Assembly (NCBI RefSeq): GCF_963082655.1
Contig: NC_081552.1
Coordinates: 187,810,075-187,874,074 of the forward strand
Direction: 5' to 3'
DNA length: 64,000 bases
Source: Stomoxys calcitrans
Taxonomy: Eukaryota > Arthropoda > Insecta > Diptera > Muscidae
Both the position numbers and the translations under genes were made by a program. The notes below the pieces were generated by a model. It saw nothing but the letters and a program-made list of their open reading frames with translations. It made no database searches and had not been told where the DNA came from. Shown in pieces: positions 53,171 to 63,145 of the stretch. The first letter of the stretch is position 1, and each line of letters starts with the position of its first letter.

Positions 53171-53490
53171 TACTTACTAAGGTCACATACTATAGATTTG
53201 TCCCTCATCCTTGCTTATGTACTTATTGAGGTTTCTTGCGCTAGAACCGTGCCTAACCATGCTTGAGTACCTACTATAGTCTCCTGGTGTCGATTTCTCC
53301 CTCATTCTAGCTTGAGTACTTACTAAGGACTCTTGCCGTAGATTTCTCCTTCGTCCTTGCTTGAGTACTTTTTAAGCTCTCTTTAAGTTGACTTCTTCCT
53401 CATCCTTGCTTGAGTACTAATGAAGGTCTCGCGTTGTAGAACCTGCCACGTCCTCACTTGAGTACTTATTATGGTTTCGAATATAAGCGT
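53171..53490. repeat. 49-bp tandem repeat, right block
   Basis: Continuation of the 52556 array: GTAGATTTCTCCTTCGTCCT, TTGCTTGAGTACT and ACCTGCCACGTCC variants. Further remnants (GTCGCCGACTAGAGTACATA) lie beyond the HINE piece, at about 53900-54025. Confidence 0.78.
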
Positions 53491-53504
53491 AAGCTAAGCA
53501 CCAC

Positions 53505-53882
53505 CCAGAAAAGAAAGCACACTAACTTTCGAAGGAGAAAAGCTAGGCGCTTAAAATTTTGCACAAATACTTCCTTTTAGTGTAGGTCAGTTGGGATTGC
53601 AAATGGACCATATCGATCCATAGCCTGATATAGCACCCATATGAACCGATCTCCCGATTTTACTTCTTGAGTCTCTAAAGGGCGTAATTCTTATCCGATT
53701 TTGCTAAAATTTGTCACAGTCACTATATCTATGACCTCTAACAAACGGGACAAATACAGTCTGAACCGGTCCATAACCGGATAAAATCTCCCATGTAAAA
53801 CGATCTGACCATTTTACTTCTTAAGTTCTTCTAGGGCGCAATTCTTATCCGATTTGGTTACAATTTTGCACTATTCGATCCT
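53505..53882 (+). mobile_element. HINE-A body fragment
   Basis: Plus-oriented: AGCACACTAACTTTCGAAGG, GAAATT-like boxes, two body units (TGATATAGCACCCATATGAA, TACTTCTTGAGTCTCTAAAG). Neither terminus present. Sits between the satellite and its possible remnant. Confidence 0.72.
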
Positions 53883-54025
53883 GAATTTGGAAACCACGAA
53901 GTCGCAGAACACCGCTCTCCATCCGAGTCCCTAGAGAATCCGTCGCCGACTAGAGTACATATCACGGTCTCTATCCTCGAGTTCCCCAGAACGTCGCCGC
54001 GAAAAACACTTAAAGTACTTATAAA

Positions 54026-54444
54026 AGACTAATAAGACTCAAGGCAATGGGAGAATGGATAGAGGAGAGGAGTATTTCTACCATCGCGGTATAATCGAGG
54101 CGGCGATAAGAAACCCGCATGGATTAGAAGAGGTGTCCCATCGGTTTCCTCAGATGAAAATTGAGGTCGAATGCGAGACACTGCTGCCAGAGACACAGTC
54201 TTGGATTGACGGAATTCTGGTATTGCCATCTGGGAGATCATGCTACACAGATTGATCACAGCAAGAGGGCAGAGTTGGCCTGTGGGTCTACATTGAGAAC
54301 CCCGGGACTGAGATCTGTCTTCGACTGCCTGATTGGTGTGGTGTTCACGGAAGGACGTCGAGTGTGAATATCTTTACGGACAGTGAACTGACCATCAGGG
54401 CAATAACAACCAGGACGGTAAGGTCACGAACAGTCTTAGAGTGT
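54026..54444 (+). mobile_element. R1-like non-LTR relic, RNase H start
   Basis: Same family as 23108-23550: EEVSHRFPQMKIEVECETLL, PETQSWIDGILVLPSGRSCY then TD at 54121-54255 (the Asp is an RNase H catalytic residue), a stop, then GRVGLWVYIENPGTEIC and NIFTDSELTIRAITTRTVRS in other frames. Interrupted by HINE-A and continued at 55594. Confidence 0.8.
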
Positions 54445-55593
54445 ACAAAGTAAAAACGTGCTAAGTTCGGCCGGGCCGAATCTTACATACCCTCCACCAT
54501 GGATCGCATTTGCCGAGTTCTTCTCCCGGCATCTCTTCTTAGGCAAAACAGGATATAAGAAAAGATTTGCTCTGCTATTATTATATTATTACATGTTGGA
54601 GACCTGTGTAAAATGTCAGCCAATGCGAATAAGAATTGCGCCCTTTGGGGGCTTAGGAGGTAAAATAGAGAGATCGATTTATATGGGAGCTGTATCGGGC
54701 TACAGACCGATTCAGATCATAATAAACACGTATGTTGATGGTCATGAGAGGATCCGTAGTACAAAATTTCAGGCAAATCGGATAATAATTGTGCCCTCTA
54801 GAGACTCAAGAAGTCAAGATCCCAGATCGGTTTATATGGCAGCTATATCAGGTTATTAACCGATTTGAACCATACATGGCACAGTTGTTGGATATCATAA
54901 CAAAACAAGTCGTGCAAAATTTCACTCCAATCGGATAAGAATTGCGCACTCTAGAGGCTCAAGAAGTCAAGACCCAAGATCGGTTGATATGGCAGCTATA
55001 TCAGGTTATGGACCGATTTGAACTATACTAGGCACAGTTGTTGGATATCATAACAAAACACGTTGTGCAAAATTTCATTCCAATCGCATAAGAATTGCGC
55101 ACTCTAGAGGCTCAAGAAGTCAAGACCCAAGATCGGTTGATATGGCAGCTATATCAGGTTATGGACCGATTTGAACTATACTAGGCACAGTTGTTGGATA
55201 TCATAACAAAACACGTCGTGCACAATTTCATTCCGATCGGATAAGAATTGCGCACTCTAGAGGCTCAAGAAGTCAAGACCCAGGATCGGTTTATATGGCA
55301 GCTATATCAAAACATGGACCGATGTGGCCCATTTACAATACCAACCGACCTACACAAATAAGAAGTATGTGTGCAAAATTTCAAGCGGCTAGCTTTACTC
55401 CTTCGGAAGTTAGCGTGCTTTCGACAGACAGACGGACGGACGGACAGACGGACGGACATGGCTAGATCGACATAAAATGTCGCGACGATCAAGAATATAT
55501 ATACTTTATGGGGTCTCAGACGAATATTTCGAGTAGTTACAAACAGAATGACGATATTAGTATACCCCGCATCTTATGGTGGAGGGTATAAAA
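54445..55593 (-). mobile_element. HINE-A inserted in the RNase H region
   Basis: ACAAAGTAAAAACGTGCTAA, intact hairpin, CCCTCCACCATGG, about five body units, a GACAGACGGACGGACGGACA microsatellite (55427-55457) and the 5' end CTTATGGTGGAGGGTATAA. Both flanks are the same retrotransposon in the same orientation. Confidence 0.9.
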
Positions 55594-56000
55594 ATTATAT
55601 CAGCGGGTCATAGCGGAGTAAGGGGGAATGAAAGAGCAGACGATTTGGAAGTGAAGGCCTGAAGACTGCCATTAATAAACTTGGTTGACCCGAAACCTTT
55701 CGAGTCGACGCAGCCCGAGATATGGTCGGGCGGCAAAAATCCTTTGGGGAGAAGAAGGCTACTCCACAGGGCTGTTGGGCCTCGTTAATGTGATATTTAT
55801 ATCATGGAGGCGTTTTCGAAATAAATTGGATATAAGTTTAACATAATATCGTACGGCCCTTAAAGCCTTCGCACCTAATATGGCTAAAGTGTTATTCTTA
55901 CCAAGTGACAAAACGTGTCCCATAGAGACTGGTGGGTGTTACCGTATCTGGCTTTCCTTTTCCATTGCAAAAATCCCCGATCATTGAGCTCGTCTTAAAA
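55594..56000 (+). mobile_element. R1-like non-LTR relic, RNase H end and beyond
   Basis: Translation gives GHSGVRGNERADDLEVKA (last RNase H motif, with its catalytic Asp) then RLPLINLVDPKPFESTQPEI, and further FAPNMAKVLFLPSDKTCPIE. It contains stops. It is the direct continuation of 54026-54444 once the HINE-A is set aside. Confidence 0.8.
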
Positions 56001-56060
56001 GAGAAGCAAACAAAAATTGTAATATTAATGGATCTTCGAAGTAACAGACAAAAAAGTCTT

Positions 56061-56300
56061 AACAAGTAAGAGTGTGCTAAGTTCGGCCGGGTCGAATCTT
56101 ATATAACCTCCACCATGGCTCGCATTTGTCGAGTTCTTTGCGCGGTATCTCCTTAAGGCAAACATGGAATATTGAATAAGAACTGTTATGCTATTGGAGC
56201 TATATCAAGTTATAGTCCGATTCGGACCATAAAGTAATGCTGAACATTGTAGAAGTCATTATGTAATATTTCAGTTCATTCGGGTAAGAATTGCGCCTTG
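56061..56300 (-). mobile_element. HINE-A 3' part, interrupted
   Basis: AACAAGTAAGAGTGTGCTAA, hairpin with one change (TTCGGCCGGGTCGAA), CCTCCACCATGG and one body unit, stopping at AATTGCGCCTTGTAG. Its 5' end is probably at 56887-56978. First of the second head-to-tail array. Confidence 0.8.
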
Positions 56301-56886
56301 TAGCAACTATACGGGATGACTATGAGCACCACATAGGCTGGAACTTTGAGCTCCAACTTGTGTGGTGTCCATCGTTATCACGGGAAGCTTAGCTGAAAGC
56401 TACCGGTCGCGTCCACAGGTTGCGGATGGGGGAAAGCTCCATTTTTATGCGGAATAGCTGCAAATGCGGCCGCGGGCAGTCAGCGATTTTCGAGAGGAGA
56501 GTCTCAGTGAGGAGTCAGGTGGCCCTGGCTCTTAATTAAATACTAAGTACCAATGATACTCGAGATGACAAGGCGAGTTATTGGCGCCTTCAAATAACCA
56601 ATGGGCAACAACAGCGTCTCTTCGCAGGTTAGGGGCGGCGAGCGTTGGATCTTGCAATCTGTGCAATCCCACAAAACCCATGCGGTTGGGGCGCTGGGCC
56701 AGTAACCCGCCCCCGGAAAACTGAGAACTACTATAAGAAACAAAGCACCATCTGTAAAAGTTTCAAGAAAATCGGTTCAGCCGTTTCTGAGTCTATAAGG
56801 AACACACAAACATACAAACAAACAAACAAACAAACAAACAAACAAACAAACAAACCTACAAACAAACACAAATTGATTTTTATATA
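56301..56886 (+). mobile_element. foreign insert ending in repeat D tail and (AAAC)n
   Basis: The left part (GATGCGGCC-type GC-rich sequence, GCAACAACAGCGTCTCTTCG, CCGCCCCCGGAAAACTGAGA) looks like a retrotransposon 5' leader but has no coding frame. From 56743 it carries the repeat D end (AAAATCGGTTCAGCCGTTTC, TGAGTCTATAAGGAACACAC), a nearly perfect AAAC run at 56803-56870 and TTTTTATATATAAGAT. Interpretation as a 5' leader fused to a 3' tail is inference. Confidence 0.55.
56803..56870. repeat. (AAAC)n microsatellite tail
   Basis: About 17 AAAC-like units with two interruptions (ACAT, CCTAC). Matches the shorter tail at 8145-8168, so it is the 3' tail of repeat D. Confidence 0.88.
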
Positions 56887-56978
56887 TAAGATGGGGTCTT
56901 GAATGATGAATATTTCAGGGAGGTACTAACAGAATGACGAAACTAGTATACCCCCATCCTTTGGTGGAGAGTATAAAA
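56887..56978 (-). mobile_element. HINE-A 5' end
   Basis: ATGGGGTCTTGAATGATGAA, CAGAATGACGAAACTAGTAT, CCTTTGGTGGAGAGTATAA. Probably the right end of the copy begun at 56061. Confidence 0.78.
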
Positions 56979-57984
56979 CAAGTAAAAGCGTGCTAAGTTC
57001 GGCCGGGCCGAATCTTATATACCCTCCACCATGGATCGCATTTGTCGAGTTCTTTTCCCGGCATCTCTTCTTAGGCAAAAAAGGATATAAGAAAAGAGTT
57101 GCTCTGCTATTAAAACGATATCAAGATATGGTCCGGTTCGGACCACAATTAATTTATATGTTGGAGACCTGTGTAAAATTTCAGCCAATTCGTATAAGAA
57201 TTGCGCCCTTTGGGGGCTCAAGAAGTAAAATAGAGAAATCGATTTTTATGGGAGCTGTATCGGGCTATAGACCGATTCAGACCATAATAAACACGTTTGT
57301 TGATGGTCATGAGAGGATCCATCGTACAAAATTTCAGGCATATCGGATAATAATTGCGACCTCTAGGGGTCAAGAAGTCAAGATCCCAGATCGGTTTATA
57401 TGGCAGCTATATCAGGTTATGAACCGATTTGAACCTGATTTGACACAGTAGTTGAAAGTAAAAATAAAATATTTCATGCAAAATTTTAGCCAAATCGGAT
57501 AGGAATTGCGCCCTCTAGAAGCTCAAGAAGTCAAATCCCCAGATCTGTTTATATGAGAGCTATTTCAGGTTATGGACCGATTTCAACCATACTCGGCACA
57601 GTTGTTGGATATCATAACGAAATACTTCGTGCAAAAATTCATTCAAATCGGATAAGAATTGTGCCTTCTAGAGGCTCAAGAAGTCAAGACCCAAGATCGG
57701 TTTATATGGCAGCTATATCAAAACATGCACCGATATGGCCCATTTACAATACCAACCGACCTACACTAATAAGAAGTATTTTTGCAAAATTTCATGCGGC
57801 TAGCTTTACTCCTCCGGACGGACGGACGGACGGACAGACGGACTGACATGGCTAAATCGAAATAAAATGTCGCGACGATCAAGAATATATATACTTTATG
57901 GGGTCTCAGACGAATATTTCGAGTAGTTACAAACAGAATGACGAAATTAGTATACCCCCCATCTTATGGTGGAGGGTATAAAAA
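56979..57984 (-). mobile_element. HINE-A, full-length, second of array
   Basis: CAAGTAAAAGCGTGCTAAGT, intact hairpin, CCCTCCACCATGG, about five body units, a short GACGG microsatellite (57815-57843) and the intact 5' end. It follows the preceding 5' end with no spacer. The 153-codon frame at 56990-57451 is a repeat artefact. Confidence 0.92.
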
Positions 57985-58770
57985 AACGTTTAGTTCGGCC
58001 GAGCAGAACTTTGGATACCCACCACCTCGGGTGTATATGTAAACCATCTTTTATCAAAATCCGGTGAAAATTGCATACCTTATGTCCCATAGCAGTTATA
58101 TCGAAATATGTTCCGATTTGGACCAAATACTAATAAGTACAAGTTATTGTTCAATTGTGTATAACAAAATATTGGTATTTTTAGCAGCTATATCAAAAAA
58201 CAAACCGATCTGAACAATATACAACATGGATGCCGAAAAGCCTAACATTAGTCACTGTGTCAAATTTCAGTGAAATCGGACTATCAATGCGCCTTTTATG
58301 GGCCCAAATCCTTAAATCGAGAGATCGGTCTATATGGCAGCTATATGCAAATCTTGATCCATCTAGACCAAATGGCAGAAATATGTGGAGGGGCTTAACT
58401 TAACTCTCTGTCCCAAATTTCGGCGACATCGGACAATAGGAACGTCTTTTATGGGCCCAAAATCTTAAATCGGAGGATCGGTCTATATGACAGCTATATC
58501 CAAATGTGATCCGATCAGGGCCAAATTGAAGGAAGATGTCGCAGGGCCTTTCACAACTCACTGTCCCAAATTTCAGCGAAATCGGATAATAAATGTGGAC
58601 ACTAAATCGGAGGATCGGTCTATATGGCAGCTAACCAAATCTGAAACGATCCGGGCCAAATTAACGAGGCATGTCGAAGGGCCTAACACAACTCACTGTC
58701 CCAAATTTCAGCAAAATCTCTAATTAAATGTGGCCTACGACCTTAAGACCCTCGGTGGTGAGTATAAAAA
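57985..58770 (-). mobile_element. HINE-B, third of array, shortened 5' part
   Basis: AACGTTTAGTTCGGCCGAGC (hairpin with a mutated loop and arm), CCCACCACCTCGGG, five body units, then body joins TCGGTGGTGAGTATAA directly, so the microsatellite and 5' block are deleted. Confidence 0.85.
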
Positions 58771-58778
58771 TTAATGCC

Positions 58779-59682
58779 AACAAGTAAAAGCGTGGTAAGT
58801 TCAGCCGGACCGAATCTTGGGAACCCACCACCATGGATTCTGCTAAAATATGGGAGCTACATATCTAGTTATAGACCGAATTGGACCACAGTTGTTGAGA
58901 GTCATAACAGAACACTATATGCAAAATTTCACCCAAATCAGATAATAATCGCGGCTGTTAAGGCCTCAAGAAAATAAATCTGGAGATCGGTTTATATGGG
59001 AGTTATATCATGTGCTTGACCGATTTGATCCGTACTTGGCACATTTGGTGTGAGTCATGACAGAATACCATGTTAAAAATTTCTCCAAATCGCCAAATCG
59101 GATAAAATTTGAGGCTTCCAGGCGCTCAAGAATTGAAATCGGGAGATCGGCTTATATGGGAGCTAAATCAGGTTATGCACCTATTAAGACTATACTTGCC
59201 ACAGTTTTTCGAAGTCATAATAGAACACTGTGTACAAAAATTGTGGCTTCCATAGGCGCAAGAAGTGAAATCGGGAGGTCGTTTTATATGGGAGCTATAT
59301 CAGGTCTTAGAACGAACACAGTTATTGGAAGCCATAACAGAATACTATGTGCAAAATTTTAGCCAAATCGGACAAAAATTTTAGTACTATGAGCTCAATA
59401 AGGCAAATCGGAAGATCTGTTTATATGGGAGCTATATCTAAACTGAACCAATATGGCCCTACGCAATCCCCAACGAGCTACACCGATACGAAGTATATGT
59501 GCGAAATTTCAAGCGGCTAGCTCTACGTGTTCGACCGCTATCATGATTTCGACAGACGGACGGATGGACATGGAGACAATCAAGAATATATATACTTTAT
59601 GAGGTCCTAGATCAATATTTCGAGGTGTTACAAATAAAATGACTAGATTAGTACTCCCTCATCCTATGGTTATTAGAAAATC
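58779..59682 (-). mobile_element. HINE-A, fourth of array, old
   Basis: CAACAAGTAAAAGCGTGGTA, a mutated hairpin (GTTCAGCCGGACCGAAT), CCCACCACCATGG, about five strongly diverged units, microsatellite remnant GACAGACGGACGGATGG and an eroded 5' end (CCCTCATCCTATGGTTA). Confidence 0.83.
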
Positions 59683-60325
59683 CGTAACGATGGTTTTAAT
59701 GTTTAAAAATTTTAGTGTTTCCTTCAAAGGTAAAAGATGTTTAATTAAAATCAGCAGACAGTGTTTGCTGATATCAGCAAAATTATTATTCTCGGTGCAT
59801 GGTACTGGCAATACATAATAAGTTTTATTGTAACACAATGCGAGTTCATATTAAATTGTCTAACCTTCTTATTTCATGCTATTCTAATAAGAGCACTAAT
59901 CAAAATTTAGTATTATATTTATGTGAAACACTATTTTCTCATTAATTGTTAATGAACAAATAGTTCCCTGGTTTGACTTCAATTGTTATTTTCGTTGGTT
60001 TCCTGGACAGTGATTGCACACCTATGGTTAACTACTTAACAAGTGATGGTATTAAATAGTTATTCTCATTCAAAAGAGCAACGGAAGCAGATAAATGGCC
60101 AAAGGGGTTTTCATATGTTTGCTACAATATTCATTATTACATTAGTTTGAAGTATCTGGAACAGGGGATACTGGAATGTTCATGGGAACATATTTATGTT
60201 CATGGGAACATATTTATGTTCATGGGAACATATTTATATTCATGGGAACATATTTATGTGTGAACATTAATTTTGAGCGCCTTTTCATTAAGCAAAAATT
60301 TAGCTTTAAGGCCAAAAGAATATAC
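59683..60325. other. mostly unassigned AT-rich stretch
   Basis: No coding signal and no known transposon apart from the 20-bp repeat at 60177-60256 (next entry). Confidence 0.45.
60177..60256. repeat. 20-bp tandem repeat, about four units
   Basis: Unit TTCATGGGAACATATTTATG repeated four times with a single change (ATATTC in the third boundary). The unit begins like the 3' end of SINE family 1 (GGAATGTTCATGGGAA). It may have grown from a SINE tail. Confidence 0.9.
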
Positions 60326-61675
60326 AACAAGTAAAAACGTGCTAAGTTCGTCCTGGCCGAATCTTATATACCCTCCACCATGGATCGCATTTGTCGAGTT
60401 CTTTTCCCGGCATCTCTTCTTAGGCAAACAACGATATAAGAAAAGATTTGCTCTGCTATGAGAGCGATATGAAGATAGGATCCGGTTTGAACTACAATTA
60501 AATAATATGTTGGAGACCTGTGTCAAATTTCAGCCAATTCGAATAAGAATTGCGCCCTTTGTGGGCTCAAGAAGTAAAATAGAGAGATCGATTTATATGG
60601 GAGCTGTATCGGGCTATATGCCGATTCAGACCATAATAAACACGTACGTTAATGGTCATGAGAGAATCCGTCGTACAAAATTTCAGGCAAATCGAATAAT
60701 AATTACGACCTCTAGAGGCTCAAGAAGTCAAGGTCCCAGATCGGTTTATATGGCAGCTATAACAGGTTATGAACCGATTTGAACCTTATTTGGCACAGTT
60801 GTTGGATATCATAACAAAATACTACGTGCCAAAATTCATTCAAATTGGATAAGAATTGCGCCCTCTAGAGGCTCAAGAAGTCAAGACCCAAGATCGGTTT
60901 ATATGACAGCTATATCAGGTTATGGACTGATTTGAACCATACTTAGCACAGTTGTTGGATATCGTACCAAAACACGTCGTGCAAAATTTCATTCCAATCG
61001 GATAAGAATTGCGCACTCTAGAGGCTCAAGAAGTCAAAACCCCAGATCGGTGTATATGGCAGCTATATCAGGTTATGGGCCGATTTGAACCATACTCAGC
61101 ACAGTTGTTGAATGTCATAACAAAACACGTCTTGCAAAATTTCATTCCAATCGGATAAGAATTGCGCACTCTAGAGGCTCAAGAAGTCAAGACCCAAGAT
61201 CGGTTTATATGGCAGCTATATCAGGTTATAAACCGATTTGAACCATACTTGGCACAGTTGTTGGATATCATAACGAAACACGTCGTGCAAAATTTTATTC
61301 TAATCGGATAAGAATTGCGCCCTCTAGAAGCTCAAGAATTCAAGACCCAAAATCGGTTTATATGGCAGCTATATCAAAACATGGACCGATATGGCCCATT
61401 TACAATACCAACCGACCTACACTAATAAGAAGTATTTGTGCAAAATTTCAAGCGGCTAGCTTTACTCCTTCGGAAGTTAGCGAGCTTTCGACAGACAGAC
61501 GGACGGACGGACGGACAGACGGACGGACAGACGGACGGACATGGCAAGATCGACATAAAATTTCACGACGATCAAGAATATATATACTTTATGGGGTCTC
61601 AGACGAATATTTCGAGTAGTTACAATCAGAATGACGAAATTAGTATACCCCCCATCTTATGGTGGAGGGTATAAC
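60326..61675 (-). mobile_element. HINE-A, full-length
   Basis: AACAAGTAAAAACGTGCTAA, hairpin with changed arm (TTCGTCCTGGCCGAA), CCCTCCACCATGG, about seven body units in 153-bp register, a GACG/GACA microsatellite at 61491-61541 and the intact 5' end. It has a bystander frame of 91 codons. Confidence 0.9.
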
Positions 61676-61696
61676 AATCAGAATGACGAAATGACA

Positions 61697-62493
61697 GATT
61701 TGGATACAGCTACCATATAGACCGATCCTCCGATTTAGGGTCTTAGCCCCATAAAAGCCACATTTAGTATCTGATTTTGATGAAATTTGGTACAGTGAGT
61801 TGTGTTAGGCCCTTCGACATCCTTCGTCAATTTGGCTTAGATCGGTCCAGATTTGGATATAGCTGCCATATAGACCGATCTCTCGGCTTTATGTTTTGGG
61901 ACCATAAAAGGCCAGTTATTGTCCGATGTCACTGAAATTTGAGATAAAGAGTTTAGTTAGGCTCTTCGACGTCCTTCTTGTATTTGGCCCAGATCGGTCC
62001 AGATTTGAATATTGCTGCCATATAGACCGATCTCTCGATTTGAGGTTTTGGGTCCATAAAAGGCGCATTTATTGTACGATTTCTCCAAAATTTCGGACAG
62101 TGCTTTGTGTTAGGCTCTTCGACAATTTTTTGCAACTTGGCCTAAATCGGTTCAGATATGGATATAGTTGACATGTACACCGATATCTCGCTTTAAAGTC
62201 TTGGCCCCATATAAGGCGCATTTACAATCCGATTTCACTGAAATTTGACACAATGACATATGTGAGGCTTTTTGACATCTTTGTCGTATATGGTTCAGAT
62301 CGGTTTATTTTTAGATAAAGCTACTGTACTTATTAGTATTTGGTCCAAATCGGAACATATTTCGATATAACTGCTATGGGCCACAAGGTGTGCAATTTTC
62401 ACTGGATTTTGACGAAAGGTGGTTTACATATATACCCGAGGTGGTGGGTATCCAAAGTTCGGCCCGGACGAACTTAACGCCTTTTTACTTGTT
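61697..62493 (+). mobile_element. HINE-B, 5' truncated
   Basis: Plus-oriented body units (ATTTGGATATAGCTGCCATA, TATAGACCGATCTCTCG), GAGGTGGTGGGTATCC, hairpin AAGTTCGGCCCGGACGAACTT (one arm base changed), CCTTTTTACTTGTT. It begins next to a duplicated CAGAATGACGAAAT of the adjoining HINE-A. Confidence 0.85.
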
Positions 62494-62656
62494 AAAGATT
62501 GAAGCGTGAATTCAACAGACAGACGGCAAGATCGCCTTAGAGTTTTACGACGATCTAGAAAATATATACATTATAGGCTCGGAAATTGATATTTTGTTTT
62601 GTTTCAAACGGAATGACTAAATGAATATACCCCCATCCTACGGTGGAGGGTATAAA
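62494..62656 (-). mobile_element. HINE-B 5' end, opposite orientation
   Basis: AAAGATTGAAGCGTGAATTC, AACAGACAGACGG, the 5' block and CATCCTACGGTGGAGGGTAT. It directly follows the hairpin end of the plus-oriented HINE-B, a tail-to-inner-end arrangement like that at 32374. Confidence 0.78.
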
Positions 62657-63145
62657 AGGAAGCATATTGGCTTACAGATGTTATTTTGGATTGTGCAGTT
62701 CAGGAGCAAAGCCAACTCTCGACAAACGAAAATTGCACTATACAAGACACTTATACTGCGTGCGCACGGATTCTTGCAAGAGCAAATGAGGGAGCACTGG
62801 GAGTGATTAAGACACAGACTCTTCGTTTAATATTTGGACTAGTCTGCATTAATGGAGTATTTAGGCGTCGTATGAACCACGAACTGTATGAACTGTGACA
62901 ACGATAGCATAGTAATACATATCAAAATACAACGGTTGTTTTGTCAGAATGAGTGAAGAAGCTGCAGCAAAGAAGTATTTTGAAGGAGACCACAAAAGAA
63001 CACGCAAAAGCGGAACACCAAAACTCATATGAAATGACCAAATGGAGAGAGACATCTCGAAACTTAATGTCAGAAATTGGAGAAGGAGCGCAGAAGATTA
63101 AGGCGCTTGAAAATCTATTCTACGTTCTGTAATGGCCAACTAAAG
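62657..63145 (+). mobile_element. non-LTR retrotransposon relic, C-terminal end
   Basis: Degraded version of the 49629 segment: RCYFGL-type start, FRSKANSRQTKIALYKTLIL, LRLIFGLVCINGVFRRRMNH then ELYEL, GAAAATCTATTCTACGTTCT (3' end also seen at 14335-14400) and the stop-proximal AATGGCCAACTAAAGT. Numerous frameshifts. Confidence 0.8.

Noticed and set aside
56990..57451. 153-codon open frame as a gene
   Set aside because: It lies wholly in a HINE-A 3' end and body; the same frame appears in other HINE-A copies with stops at different places.
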